Shown: positions 14,903-27,400 of the stretch, one piece after another
How the letters are laid out: each line of letters begins with the position of its first letter
Numbering within the stretch: position 1 is the stretch's first letter
Assembly (NCBI GenBank): GCA_029339195.1
Contig: JAPTJF010000060.1
Span: 1-64,000 of the forward strand
Length of the DNA stretch: 64,000 nucleotides
Direction: 5' to 3'
Origin: Micractinium sp. NFX-FRZ
Lineage: Eukaryota; Chlorophyta; Trebouxiophyceae; Chlorellales; Chlorellaceae
Notes under the pieces: generated by a model
Databases searched by the model: none
The model's input: only the letters and a program-made list of their open reading frames with translations
What the model was told of the DNA's origin: nothing
Position numbers and translations under genes: made by a program

Positions 14903-15538
14903 TCAGCCGGCAGCGCCACCGCCGCTGGCGTCGCCGGGCGCAGCCTCGCCGCTGGGCGCGCCGCTGCCGCGCCCAGCGGCGAGGATTTTGAAGATTTCAT
15001 CCATCCGCTTGTTCATCCGCTTCAGCTCCTGCTTCAGCTCGGAGCGGGTGGCCCTTATCTCGTTAAAGAGGAAGGCCCCGCCGGCTGCAATCCCGCCGAG
15101 CGCCGCCTCCGGGTGCAGTGCAAGGAAGGCTGGTAGGGAGGCGCCCAGCGACTGGCGCCCCGCGCCGCTGCCACCGCTGCCGCCGCCAGGGCCAGCCGGG
15201 CCTGCAGGCTGGCAGCCGTTTCGCACGGCTACGGCAACAGTGGGTGGGAGTGGGGGTGGGTGGGAGTGGGGGCGGCGGCGAGGCAATGGGCCTGTGTCGG
15301 CCAAGAGCTCCGCTTGTCCATCTGCGCCCAGCCCTCCGCCCAGGCAGTAGGGGCCGAACCTGGCGACTCGGAGAGATAGCGGCGGCCCCGGGCGGCAGCC
15401 TCGAACCCAAAGCGCGAGCGAGGGCGAGCGAGCGCTGCGATCGCCGACATAGCGTAGTAGACGTCGCAGAAGGTGTTTGCCGTGCGGCAGAGGGCGGCAG
15501 AGGGGTAGAAGAAGAAGATGTGACACTCGTGGGTACGC
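14903..15538 (-). CDS. Unrecognised protein with hydrophobic stretch and C-terminal coiled coil (5' end not resolved)
   Basis: I do not recognise the family. Two exons are supported on the minus strand: 15538-15360 and 15201-14903, joined in phase 1 by GT-AG. The first has strong third-position GC and a coding-like composition (IFFFYPSAALCR, NTFCDVYYAMSAI). The second has a Gly/Ser linker, a short hydrophobic segment (GGIAAGGAFLF), a charged coiled coil (SELKQELKRMNKRMDEIF) and an Ala/Gly-rich end with TGA at 14905-14903. No first exon joins in phase to the acceptor before 15538. A nearby frame with MTTQ repeated three times (about 15654-15619) could be the N-terminus but does not fit without an extra intron. 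It might be an organelle or peroxisomal membrane protein; that is a guess. Confidence 0.5.
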   Translation of the reverse strand, partial: AYPRVSHLLLLPLCRPLPHGKHLLRRLLRYVGDRSARSPSLALWVRGCRPGPPLSLRVARFGPYCLGGGLGADGQAELLADTGPLPRRRPHSHPPPLPPTVAVAVRNGCQPAGPAGPGGGSGGSGAGRQSLGASLPAFLALHPEAALGGIAAGGAFLFNEIRATRSELKQELKRMNKRMDEIFKILAAGRGSGAPSGEAAPGDASGGGAAG

Positions 15539-15618
15539 CTGAGGTGACAGGGGGAGGTGCGCCGGCAGCCGCGCAGCGCGCCGCCACCAGGCCCTCCACA
15601 TTCGGCACGTCATCGCTC

Positions 15619-15656
15619 TGTGTCGTCATCTGTGTCGTCATCTGTGTCGTCATCGC
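15619..15656. repeat. 12-bp tandem repeat, three copies
   Basis: Three copies of gtgtcgtcatct. The repeat reads CVVI on the plus strand and MTTQ on the minus strand. It lies where the 5' ends of the two opposite reading frames meet. Confidence 0.85.
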
Positions 15657-15670
15657 TCCTGAGCGCCCAG

Positions 15671-16035
15671 AGGACCCCAATTTCGTCCCCGCCGATCACG
15701 CCTCCTTCCAGACCTTCCTGGAGAGCCTATGCGCCCAGCACGCTCTTGGGGCCTTCACCCTGGCCTTCAACAAGCGCACCCCGTTCAAGGCCACCATCTC
15801 CCTGGCCAGCGCCGCTGACGCCCAGCGCGTAATCCAGGCCATTGACAAGGGCGTCGATAGCTGCAGGACCAACCTCCGGATCTCAGTCAAGGCAGTACCG
15901 GGCTGCCCACTCCAGTGCTGCCCACTCCATGCAGCACTGGAGGGTGATCCGTTGCGCATTCGCATCAAGGCCTGGTGCATCCTAGCAGTGTTCTTCTGCC
16001 TGGCCGCCACAGTGCTCGCCCTCCTTGCTTCATGA
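15671..16035 (+). CDS. Unrecognised protein, C-terminal exon with a terminal membrane helix
   Basis: The frame from a possible acceptor (cccag at 15666-15670) to TGA at 16035 reads like protein: DPNFVPADHASFQTFLESL, then an Ala/Lys-rich domain, then IRIKAWCILAVFFCLAATV followed by four residues and the stop. That end looks like a tail anchor. Codon third positions are nearly all C or G, and a TGTAA signal follows at 16090-16094 on this strand. The 5' part is unresolved: the same frame stays open back to about 15120, but there it overlaps the minus-strand gene. An exon ending near 15528 (donor gtacgc, phase 1) would join in phase. No homologue recognised. Confidence 0.45.
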
Positions 16036-16089
16036 GACATGCATGCGCAGCAGGCGTGTTTTTTTTTATAAAAAGAAATCATGTGTATG

Positions 16090-16094
16090 TGTAA
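16090..16094 (+). terminator. UGUAA polyadenylation-type signal
   Basis: TGTAA 55 bp after the stop of the plus-strand tail-anchored-like frame. It is one reason to believe that frame is a real gene. It lies in the 126-bp gap before the convergent oxygenase gene. Confidence 0.5.
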
Positions 16095-16161
16095 GTCCTT
16101 GGCGACAGGAGGGGCACGCAGCCAGGGATGGCTTGCAAGAAACCACACGGAAGCTGCCCCC

Positions 16162-19100
16162 CTACCCCTCTGCCGCCTCAGCCTGAGGCTGCTTTGCGCC
16201 ACCGCCGTCGTCACCGCCCGCCGGTGCCAGCAGCAGCAGCAGGCTCCCCAGCCAGTCATCCAGCAGCGTGCGCAGCTGCGGCAGCAGGCCCGCGCGCTTC
16301 TGCTTGATGGACCGGTAGGTGTTGTGCTGCTTGCGCAGGGTGACCACGCGCTCAATCGGACCCTCGTTCTGAAATGGCCCGTAAGAGGCGGTCGCATCAC
16401 AGTCCCTGGTAAGCTCAGACCTGCAGGAGGAGGGGGCAAGCCGGCAGGCAGCGGTGGGTGCAAGGAGCAAGCGCATGCATGAATAGGTCAATTACCAATA
16501 ACCCTTTAGTACGCGCAAAAGGAAAACAGGTTTCGTCTGCCAAATAGGCTGGCTGCACATGGGGGGACAGGCGGCCCTATTTCTACCCCGCCAGCTGCCG
16601 GCTCCCCATGCCTACCCCTTCCCCTGCTACCGAACCTCTGAAGATCCTCTGACACGTATCAGCAGGCTTTCAGAGACGCGCACCTGAGCACAAATGCACG
16701 CACGTGATTGCCCGCAGCGTATGGCCCATACTGGTGGGCCGGCAGCTGGAAGCTCCACTCCGTCAGCTCTGGGTCTTGCAGGAACGCCTGCGGATTGCGA
16801 GGGGGGGAGGTGGCACGTTGCATGCAGGAGGAAACATTGAAGGAAAGCAAATAGCGTGCGCACCCAGAAAGGCCTCGTTAGAAAGGCAGCGCACTGCACA
16901 CATCCAACTTGAGGGAACCTTTGCAGCCTGCGGCCGCGCAGGTGCGACGTTGCAGGTCTGCCCCTTTGCTGGCCGCGCTGGAGCGACCCGCACTCGCCAC
17001 CCCTGCAACCTCGTGCTTGCATCTGCACAAGGAGCACCCACCTGCAGCGCGCTGCACTCCTGGCACAGGGAGCCGACCGGGCACTCCACCTGCAGCGGCT
17101 TGACCCAGTCTCGCGGCTCCTCTGCATGCAGCATCGCCCAAAGGGAGACACTGGCCATTTCTCCGCAGTGCAAGCCGATAGCGTGCACAGCAGGGACAGA
17201 ACCCAAGACAAATGCAACAAAATCCAAGCTACTGGGTTGCAGTGCACCAGTTTGTTGTTCACGCGCGTCGGCCCCGCCAGGTGTGCACTGATTCAGCCAG
17301 CGGTGCCTCACCGGGGTCAGGCGGCAGCAGGGAGGCCACATGCGCAACACAGCCCCCCAGGAACTTCAGGACAGGCGGGCAGGCTGCATGGCAGCGAGGT
17401 AGCAGCGATCAATTGATGGTAAGGAGACGTGGGGGAGTGAAGCAGCCGCATCCAGCGCCTGTCCACAAACCTTACATCCTCTTGACAGCTGTGGGTCCAG
17501 AAAGCTGACTGGCTAGCCAGTGGGCCAGCCAGGAATCTAGCATGCCAGCCAGACAACATCAACGAGTGCTTGCCCTCACTCCAGTGTGCCTTGCTGGCCA
17601 ACCACTTCCCTGCTGGCAAACCCTGCCAACACGCGGCACTCCCAAGCGTGAATGCGCCTCACGGGCTCCGCAACTGCTTGCCAGTCACGTGCCAAGTCAG
17701 CCAGCGGGGCAGCGCACCTGCCGCTGCCTCAAAACCCAGCGCTGTGATTAGCCTGTGGCACTCCTTAGAAAGCGAGCCCTCGAGGGCAACGGCGTCATGT
17801 GGTCTGGACAGGCTCCATGACAGGTAGGAGTCCAGAAGGTTCCTCAGGGCCAGCTGGCCACCTGCTGGCAAAGGATGCGACGAGTGTGTACAAGCGTGTT
17901 GGAGCCTTACAGCATGTTGGCATGGGACAGAGAGCCCTCTTAATCTGGCACCGGCTGGTTGACATGAAGAGCGCTGGCAGTGGTACTGCGGCGCCTTATT
18001 ACCCAGGTCTTATCCGGCAGTGGGCAGCTTCGAACGAGTTGCGGCTGCAGCCTCACCTGCACCGGGCACACGCATCAGCGCCTTGACGTACGGCTCCAAT
18101 CCATTGTGCAGCCGGGGCATGTAACTCTGCACACATTGTGAGCAGGGTTTGTGTGCACAGCAACGGGGAGGCAGGCAGGCAGGCAGGCATCTCAGCAGGC
18201 TGGGAAGGCACGCAGCTGCTCGTCCCCATTTCAGCACACCACGCAACGCCGCACTCACATACAGGCCCTTTGCGTTGAGGCGCGCGTGGACTGCCGCTGC
18301 CAGGCCCAGCGCCAGGGCGGCCACTGCCCGCTTGCTGGAAGCCCCTCCGTCGGGGGACGGGAACTTGTCAGCTGCAAGGCAGGGGGCATGCAGAGGAGTC
18401 GGGACAGTTATGTACGGCAACAGCGATGGACACCAGAAGGGAGTGTGCCATAGAGGTGCAAGGAAAGGCGCACACAGGTGGCTCGCGGCACGGCACGCCT
18501 GAGCCAGTGACATGTAGAGGCTGTGCTGTGCTGTACTGCGCTGTGCTGTGCATGCAAGCAAGCATGCGGAGATTGTGGCTGGCCCGCTGGCACACGGGCT
18601 GTTGGCGAGTGGGACGAGCAGGGCAGTTGCCGAGGTGGATGTGCACGCGTGGCTTCACACCACAATAGCGCCCGGGCTGCAGAGGGAGAGCTGGCACCGT
18701 GTCGTGTGCTCCTGGTGTGCTCCTGCTGCTTCAGCAGCCGCTGCTACTACTCAGGTAGGCTACCGACTCAGCGCACGACTACTGCTGCAAATGCAGACAT
18801 ACCCGTAGCAATGCCCGCTTCCATTAGCTTGAGTTTGGAGTCTCCCCAGCTCCAGCCGCAAGCGGTGGTCTGCGTCATTAGCGTGCGCAGCTCGTGGCGC
18901 CAGGCGGCAGGCCAGCCAAAGTGCGCGCACACCAGCAGTACCTCTTGCTGCAGGCTGTCACAGAGCTCTGCGCCTGTCAACGAATGAAGCGGGGAGGCAG
19001 GAAGCCAGAGGTGGGGGCAATTATGTGAGCCAAAAGTCTGACCCACAGCGCTTGACGCACTTGTGAAGGTGAGCAGGGCGTCCTCACACGGTGCCAGCAT

Positions 19101-22100
19101 TCTTGCAAGCATCCTTGCCAGCAAACTTCGTGCAAATCAAGCAGGTCTGCCCCTTACTCACGTGCCGCCACCTCCAGCATGGCAGCCGCCAGCTCAGCGC
19201 TGCCCAGCTGGCAGATGAGCCGCATCAGAAGCCTAAGCTTGTCCCTCCAGTGTCTCAGCCTCTCCTTGGGGGCTGCAGGGCGCAAATAGAGCAGCATAGT
19301 TGGGAAGAGGAGGGGGAAGGTGTCAACAGTCTTTGGGCGGGCGAGCACAGGTGGGCGCGCAGGCGGGAGGGTGGCTGGGCGGGTTACGCCTGCATACACA
19401 TCGGCTGGGAGGGTTGTAGACTCACGGCTGGCCCCTGCAAACCCCGCATGCCCTCGCACCTGTGCCAACGGCCTGCACAATGGCCGCAGCCAGCTGCTCA
19501 GCCGTGCACTCTGGCTGCGGGCCCCAGTGCGCGCGCGCCTCCCGCTCCTGCTGGCGCTGCCTCTCAGCGCGCACGTACGCGCCACTCTCCTCATCATCGC
19601 TCTTCAACTCCTTCCACCACATCTCCTCCTCATCTTCCTCCTCACCCTCACCCTCTCCCACCCCCGCGGCAGATGCTGCCGCTGCTGCGCCCCTCCTGGC
19701 AGCCGGCCGGAAGTCGCTCTGCAGCGTCTGCAGCGTCCTATCTGTGGCCCCGTGCCCCTGCCAGGCTGGCATGGCAGCTGGCGGCAGCTGGCCAACACCC
19801 CCTGGATTCTGCACAAGACGGGGCAGCTAGACAAGAGGCGTGTGATAAACTGCCGGAGTAAACTGCTCGAGAGAGGCGCCCAGCATCAGCAAGTCCAGTC
19901 TCATTGGCTAGCCTGTTGGAGCCTGGCAACTCCCCGCCCGCTCACCAGCATGTCGTGCAGGCGCAGAACTTGAAAGGGCAGCTCCGCTGCCGCAGTCACC
20001 ACCAGGCGCTTGCTGCGAGGCATCAGAATGAGCGCGGTGCTGCGGTACCACCTGCAGAGTCCAGGGGTTAGCACATGCAGATAAGTTGAGAGGACAGAGG
20101 AGCCAGGTGCAGAGCAGTTGCCATAATTGTTTCGTTGGGCCCAAGCTGCCGGGTGGTCAGGCAGACGCAAGAGGGTGTGCAGCTGGCAAGCAGGTGCAGG
20201 CACTCACTTGACGGTATATGTCCCCTCGTTCCCCGTCCACTCCTGCCTGACCTGCACAACAGCGCACGTTCAAAGAAGGAGGATGCCGCCACATGAAAGG
20301 AACAAGGTATGCAGGGTGATGCAGGCCCCTGCTGCTGTCATTGCACGTGCAGCACGGCAGGCGCGGCAGCAGGCCAGGGCTGTGGGTGCAACGCCCACAA
20401 GCTCACTTTTTCGGGCATGCAGTGCCGCCACCACTCTTCATTCTGGGCCAGCTCCTGGGGAGGGGCCATCACCAGGCTGCCAAAAGCAGGCGCCGGACCC
20501 TCAACCACTGTCCACTGGGCCGCCTGCAGCACAGTGCAGGCAGGCAGGCAGGCAGGTAAGCAAGCAGGTAGGCAGGTGCCACACTCAGGTTTCAGTCGGC
20601 CTCTCAGCAGTCTGGGCACTGATGCAGGCAGGGGGGAGGAGTTCCCGGGCTGACCAGTGCAGCAGCCTCAGCCTGATTTGCTTCTGTACTACAGATTGCA
20701 GCCGTGCCAACGCCCACGCACACAGCCTGCCCAATCGCTACTTCATTGCGGTTTGACAGCTCTGCACAGCACTCGCTCTCACCCGAATGGTGCCCCATCG
20801 CAGCTTGGGGCGCAGTCTGACCACCCTGCCCTCCTCATCCTGCCGGTAGTACCCATCTCCATAGTAGTCCTCCTCATCTTCCTCACAGCTTCCCTCCTCT
20901 CCCTCTGTCTCGCTTCCAGAGTACTCCTCATACTCCTCCTCCTCATGGTCCTGCATTGATTGAACGGCTTGGGAGCGCCCGGCGGGGAAGCGTCAACGAG
21001 GAGCGCTGGCTAGCGCAGGCTGTGGATGTCGTGAGTAACAAAAACGCACGCGCAGCTACATGGCACCACACGCCGCATCTGGCAGTGCAGCCCCCCCGGC
21101 ATAAACCCTTAGGCAGCCCACAAAAACGAGAAGCTCACATCTGTGGTGATGGTGCGTTCCAGCGGCGCCACCACAGCGTCCAGGTCAGCGCCCAGCTGGC
21201 AGGCAGACTGCACCAGCTGCAGGGCGTGTGGGGGCAGGACAGCCTGGCAGGGCACGGAGGGTTCGGGTGTGCAGAGCCAAGCTGAAAAGTCAAGTACGAT
21301 GCTATAAACAGGCCATAGCCCGACAGCAAGCCAGGCGGACTGCCACAAAGCGGGCCACTGAGCTGAGCTGGCGCTTGCCTGCACGGCTGCCTTGTCTGCA
21401 GGCTTGAGCGCCTCCAGGCCTCGCTGCTGCAGCGCTTCCTGGGAGTACCTGCGGGAGAGAGATGAGCCAGGCAAAGGACCGATGACTTCACCAATTCCAC
21501 CAATTCAGGTTTGTGCACAGGAAGGCAAGGGCAGCATTCGGTGCGTTGAGTGCTCCAGCTTGGGAGCGGAGCCTTAGAGGAAGTTTCTTAGCAGCCAAGC
21601 GTAGGCAGCCAAGCCCTCGCGCCTGCCAGTGCCAGTCATTGGGAGGCACGTGCACAGCAGGCGTACTGTGGTGTCTGGCTCGGCGCCGCAGCTGCCACGC
21701 TGCCCTGCCACCCGCCTGCCAAGCACAAGCAGCAGCAGGCAGCTCACTGGTGGCTCAGGATGTAGCAGATCTTGGAGGGGGCGGCCGGGTCGGCGCCCCA
21801 CTCCTGCGCCAGGTCCAGCAGGCGGGTGCTGTAGGCTGCATTGGCGGGGCAGCCAGGCAGAGATTGGCTCAGAGTAGTCGGAGTATGGGGCTACCGACCT
21901 GCCCCTCTAGTCCCCTTGGGCATACAAGATGCGCCATGTGGTCATACACACACAACACACACACACCTCTGTAATAGCGCGCCGTCCACCCACCCCCGCA
22001 AGCACCGCCCCGCTGCCGCCCCGCACCTCCCGGGATCGTGGGCACGTGGCGCGCCCCCCGCCCCGTGTCTACCAGATTGTACACGAGGCACAGGCGGTGG

Positions 22101-24016
22101 CCGGCGGTGACGGGCAGGATCTCGTGCTCGCAGTCTGTGAGGAGGGGAGTGTTTTAGGGAGCATGGTAGGTTGAAGAACACGGGCTGACAGGTGGTACTG
22201 CTGGCTGGCCGCGGCACAGGCCGGAGCCAGGAACCCACCTGCCAAGCCTACCTGCCTGCCTGCCTCACATTTCCCTGCCTGCCTTGCCCCTTGGGTCCTC
22301 CCCCTTCCCTGCCTGCCCGGGCTGACAGGTAGTCCAGGCGGATCTCTACTGCCCAGCCTCACAGCCTCACACCATCTGCCAGGCCCCAGCCTGCTGCCAC
22401 CTGAACGGGCAAGCAAGTCAACCGCCAGCTTGCACCCCCGCACCTACCACCTACCAGCGTAAAACGCTTGGAAGCAGGAGCTCTTGGTGTTGCGTACGGC
22501 AAGGTCCACACACACCCGCTGCCCTGCGTGAGACACCACTAGCTCCCCACCCTGTTTTGCAGTGAAGGGGAGACACAGATCAGGGGTGGAGGGGGGTAGG
22601 AGGGCAGGCAGCAGTTGGAGAAATGGCAGAATGGGCTGCCCAGCACTCTTCATTGTAGCGCTCATGAGAGAGTGCCCAAGCCTCGTATGCTGTGCTGTGC
22701 AGGCATGGGCTGCGGTGGGCCCTGCTGACCTGCATACGTGTTTGTTTCACACGCTGCCTGAAGGATGGGGGCCGTAGAGACCTCACCGTGTACGTGGAGG
22801 GCAGCAGGATGACAAGCGTGCCAAACATGCCTGCCTCCTTCTCGCTGTCGCGGTGCGGCTGCAGGGGGAGGCAGGAGGCGGTTGGGAGGGTTGAGCTTCA
22901 CAAATTGAAACTGAAACATGATGGATGGAGAGTGAACTGCCTGGGAAGTTGAGACAGGTGTGGCCATGGTGGCATGACCTTGCCCTGCTGCCCACAGGCG
23001 GATTTGGGGGCTTGCCGTCCCAGAACGTCGCCACGAGGCGTGCATGCTGCCCTGTGCCCACTGCGCAGCACGCAGCAGCGACCCAAAGGCAGCAGCAGGC
23101 AGCTCGCCTTGAAGTGGCTGCCGGGTGAGTAGAGCAGGAGCTTGTACAGCTGGGCCTCCACGTCTGCAGAGGGTGGGGAGGCAGGGAGTTGAGATGCACC
23201 ATCCGCAGGTAAGGGGAGGAGGCACGTGGGAGGCGAGGAGGCACACCTGGCAAGGTGGCAGCGCCCGTCGTATCTGCTGTGCCTGCTGCTGCTTGCTGCT
23301 GCTCCCCTGCCTGCAGGTGGCAGCGATCTCCGAACAACGCCCGCTCAAGTCTGCCCAGCCTGCCCGTGCCAAGCCTGCGAGTGGCACGCTGCGCCCTGCC
23401 TGCCCCAGACTCAGCAAGGCTTGTTGCCCCCACCTGCCCAATCCCCTCCTCACCGGTGTCCACATGAATGCCCAGCGAAGCTTTGGCCCGACGCACCGCC
23501 TCGGGCACCACCTCTGCATCCCACCCTGCGGTTTCGTCACCGGCCAGGGAGAGGGCAGCACGAAGCATTCTCGAGGGGCCACTCAGGCAAGCATGCCTGC
23601 ATTCAGAACGAGGTGGCAAGGACACGACACTGGCCAGCCAGCCACGCCACGTGGGTGCCCCCCGCCTGCCGCCGCGCCCGCCGCACCCGCCGGGCGGCGC
23701 CCTCACTTGGGTTGGTGAGCTCGAATGCCGCCAAGTCCAGCTGCCAGGTGTGGCGAACCTCCGGATCCGTGACCGTTTCTTCCCCACGGCCAAAGGGGGC
23801 TAGAGAGCAGGCCGCCTTGAGGCCCGGCACCTGCGCATCCTCCAGCGGCAGGCGCACACGCCCCACGGGCTCTGCCAGCGCCAGCCCGGGCTGCACACGG
23901 GTCAGTGGGCCCGAGCAGCAGAAAGTGGACGGGCCCGAGCCGTCGCTGGCCGCGGCTGCGCCCTCGGCGCCGCTCAGCAAGCTGCACAGGCGGTCTTGTA
24001 GTGTGCAGGCCGTCAT
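16162..24016 (-). CDS. Large 2OG-Fe(II) dioxygenase-domain protein (PF13640-like)
   Basis: Fe(II)/2-oxoglutarate oxygenase of unknown substrate, about 985 residues. Minus-strand exons: 24016-23707, ~23581-23454, 23163-23108, 22858-22787, 22551-22455, 22134-22027, 21835-21748, 21448-21379, 21243-21139, 20950-20783, 20523-20407, 20251-20208, 20051-19946, 19808-19460, 19272-19162, 18973-18803, 18371-18259, 18126-18057, 17861-17718, 17383-17312, 17121-17042, 16787-16684, 16420-16162. Iron ligands: PHRDSEK (HxD) with FGTLVILLPS, and the distal His in DCEHEILPVTAGHRLCLVYNL, whose Arg should bind 2OG. Residue ~320 on: a very acidic linker (DHEEEEYEEYSGSETEGEEG), then a long C-terminal part with no recognised domain. 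Two donors are GC (after 23108 and 21379). The exon 1/exon 2 junction does not keep phase with any acceptor I can find; all others do. Confidence 0.85.
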
Positions 24017-24119
24017 GGTGGTGCTGGTGGGCACTGTGGGGGAGTTTGGGGGGTTTCAAGGTTGTCGGTGCGACGCCCGCTGTGCATGCCGTGCTGTTCA
24101 GCCCATGCGGCAGGGCAGG

Positions 24120-24168
24120 AGTATGTTACATGCGAGTTCCTTTAAGTATGTTACATGTGAGTTCCTTG
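24120..24168. repeat. ~25-bp tandem repeat near the 3' end of the glycosidase-like gene
   Basis: Two copies of tatgttacatg(c/t)gagttcctt. Read on the minus strand each copy carries TGTAA, the algal polyadenylation-type signal. A further minus-strand TGTAA lies at 24243-24239. Confidence 0.7.
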
Positions 24169-24238
24169 GAACAGGCAGGAGCGTGTTCACTGGATTGATT
24201 TTAGGCTGTGCAGGTCTTAGAATGCTGACGCATCCGTT

Positions 24239-24243
24239 TTACA
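24239..24243 (-). terminator. UGUAA polyadenylation-type signal
   Basis: TTACA on the plus strand, 180 bp after the stop codon of the glycosidase-like gene. Two more copies follow in the 24120-24168 repeat, and any of the three could be used. Confidence 0.5.
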
Positions 24244-24422
24244 GGCGATGGTGCTTGCACAACAGTTGACCATTCAATGTCAAGTTGACGCCACTGCCAC
24301 TCCTGTTGACATTCCTGTCTCCAGAAGGCGGGGTTCCACGGAGCTGGTAGAGCTCAGCGCTGGGAGTGCTGTGTTTGATCGCACAGGAATGCTAACAACT
24401 GTGCGGCTTCCGACTTGCCGCC

Positions 24423-27400
24423 TCACTCCTCGCTGGGTGCTCCCAGGCCGGCTGCCAGCTGCTTCAGCCGCCCTGCGTACTGCCTGTCCCACACCCCTGG
24501 GATCAGGCTGGCGCAGTACATGACAGGCGTGATGTCTGCAAATGAGTGAAAGAGGGGTCAAGGAGACGAGTGTTGCGGCAGGGAAGAGATTAGGTTGCGC
24601 GAGCAAGCAGGCAGCTGGCGAAGCGCCCTACCATCCCATTTGTAAGCAAGGCCCCCGCCACGTGCCTCTGTGCTGCCACTCTCCGCCAGCGGGCCCTCCA
24701 ACGTGACTTGGGTGCACAGGCGCTGCACTCTTCTGCTACCAGTCCTCCTGCCTGCGGGCATGCCTGTCTGCCCACCCGTGCTGCCTCAGTACATGGCTGC
24801 CCTTATTGGGCGAGCCAGCCAGCCCCACCGCTGCTTCCCCATGTCAACAAAGCTGCACTGCCTCCCCCCCTTGCCCACCTGCATCGCGACTGAACAGGTG
24901 CTGGCCCCAGTACTGGTGCAGCTGCTGCACGCGCTGCTGCCACTGGGCGCCCGCCTGCGGGTTGACCTGAGCGGGACAGGGGCCGTGCACGGGAGGGGTG
25001 GGATTATAAATATGAAGAAGGGGTCTGCCTAGCAGGGCCGCACAGGACTGCTGATACCACACAATGCCAGCTACCTCAGCTGGCGAGCTGCCGCTCTCCA
25101 ACCAAGCCCTGCTGTGCCATAGTCACCACCGGTGGTATATGTATGTATGGTACTATGGTACAAGCTTGAGTTGCACCAGCCACCTGGAGGGCGTGTGCGG
25201 TATCCCAGCCGTGAGAGGCCTGCCGGCACATTGACCCAGACCCGCTGCCCGCTCAGACCCGCTGCCCACAGCATGGAACGTCACCAGCACCCTTAATATA
25301 CAAAACCAGTGCCATTGCAGCCCGCTGCGAGTGTCTGAAGGTCTGCGGACTGCCCTTCAGTCTGAGTGTCTGAAGGTCACTCAAGGGCAGTCCACAGATC
25401 AAGAGTCACCTGCACCCCCAGCGACGTGCCAAACTCCCGGAAAGCCAGGCGGTGGTGGTGGGGCGCCCGGAAGTAGCCGCCAGCCCACAGTCCCTCCAGG
25501 GAGTCCAATGAGCGCTGCACAGCAGGCACAGCGGGCACAGCAGGGAGGCGGCGTCGAGAAGGAGAACTAGAAGAAGAAGCAAAAGATGAATACGCCCGTG
25601 TGTGTGTGTGTCCAGGAAACCGCCAGAGGTGTGGAAGCAGTGAGGGAGCACAGTGGAGCTCCTGGCGGAAAGCGTGGAGTGGTGGGGTGGGGCAGGATCC
25701 TTGGCAGCGGCGTTGTGCCGAGTCCAACGAGCGAGTGCTGCCAAGGCCAGGGCATGTGGGAGCGCGTTTGCGTGCCCAGCATAACAGCAGCATGGCACAG
25801 TTGCCGCCGGTGCCCCGCTGGGTTTATGATAAGCCCCGCCTCACCTCGCTGACCAGCCGCGCCCAGGGCTCCTCTGGGAGCCCCCAGTGGCTCAGCCAGA
25901 GGGCCTCCCCTAGGTCCAGGGGGTCGCTGCTGTGGTACCTGCAGGGAAGCTGGCAGGAAGCTAGGCTAACATGCGAATGGTCGTGCGGACAGCAAGACAG
26001 CCACGGGGCCTGCCCCAGGTGCAGAGGGCCGTTGCACTTAACACCGTACCTGCACGCAAGTTGCCGATTAAGCTAGCAACGCCAGCAACCCACTCGCCTC
26101 GTGTACTTGTTTGCCACCATCCGCTCCATGTCGGCGATTTCGTGGCGCAGCACGCCCGAGTCGCCCGCTGTGGTCAGCGGGGAGGTGGAGCAGGGAGGAA
26201 AGCGTGCACACATGAGGGGTGGAGAGGGAACAGCAGGGCAGGACGCAGGCAGGAGGCATGGTGTGATGTGTGAATGCACCGCTCAGGCGGCGGGTGCAAT
26301 CCAATGCACAAAGGGAGAGCTGCGCTGGAGGCGTGCCGTGCAGCATGCTGTCCCCGGTTGGGCGGGGGGCTCGCAGGGCTCACCGCTGTGCTGCAGCAGT
26401 CGGTAGGTGACCAGGCCGTCGAAAGGGTCCAGGTTCCCCTCGCTGCCCACCACTGGCTGGCTCATGTCGATTGAGATCTGCGGTGGAGATGGACAGAAAC
26501 GGCAGCAGCAAAAGCAAACTTTGAAGGGGCTGGGCTGGGGGGATGGAGGAGGGTTGAGATCAGGGCAGGTTGCAGGGAGGCAGCTGGCTCATGTCAGTCA
26601 AGATCTGCGGTGGGGATGTTAAGAAGAAAACGGCAGCAACAGTGAGGGGTGGGGCAGGGCAGATGGAGGTGTGTGGAGATCCGGGAAAGTGCCGAGAGCG
26701 CGCCGCTGGCTCGTGTCAAGCATGGACCTTAGGGTTGGAGTGTGGGTGAGTGAGCTGGTGCAGGGGCCGGCAGCGGTGGGAGGCCGGTGACGCGCCGGGG
26801 CAAGGGCAGGGGCAGGCCATAGGTGGGGTGGCCGCGGGCAGGAATCGCCTGCTGAGCAGCAGCTCAACAATTCGTGAACGCATCAAGCTGGTCCGGGGTG
26901 ACAGTTGGTGGTGCGTGGACAGGCACACAGGCGGGCGGGCGGGCAAGGCGGACAGGCCGACGTGCAAGGCCAGGGAAGCGGGCAAGCGGGCGGGCAGGCA
27001 GGCAGGCACAACCCACGCACCTTCCACCACATGCGGGGCACTGCGCTGCCGCTGCCGTGCACAAAGTGGGGATGGGTCGCCTCCACCAGCTGCAGGGCAG
27101 CAAGGGGCATCCTCTCGCAGTCGTGAATTGTTTCAGACTAAGCAGCACGGTCAAGCGAGCGAGAGGCTGCACCAGCTAGCTGGCAAGGGGGAGGCACTCT
27201 GGCTGGTGCGTGTGGCACAGGCCCACTCAGAGCACGCAAGTGAACACCGCCACGCCCCCACCTTGCCTGCATGGCCAAGCTGCTGTACATGGCCACCACT
27301 ATGCCAGGCTGCTCAATCAAACCCATTGCCTGGGCTTGCCTGCACCGCCCAGCGGTTGTACTTGTCGTCATCCCGCGCCAGGCTCATGCGGTTCAGAGCA

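Noticed and set aside
15545..15613. A 49-bp intron that would give the minus-strand gene the start MWRAW
   Set aside because: The phase fits, but the intron would be shorter than any other modelled in this window.
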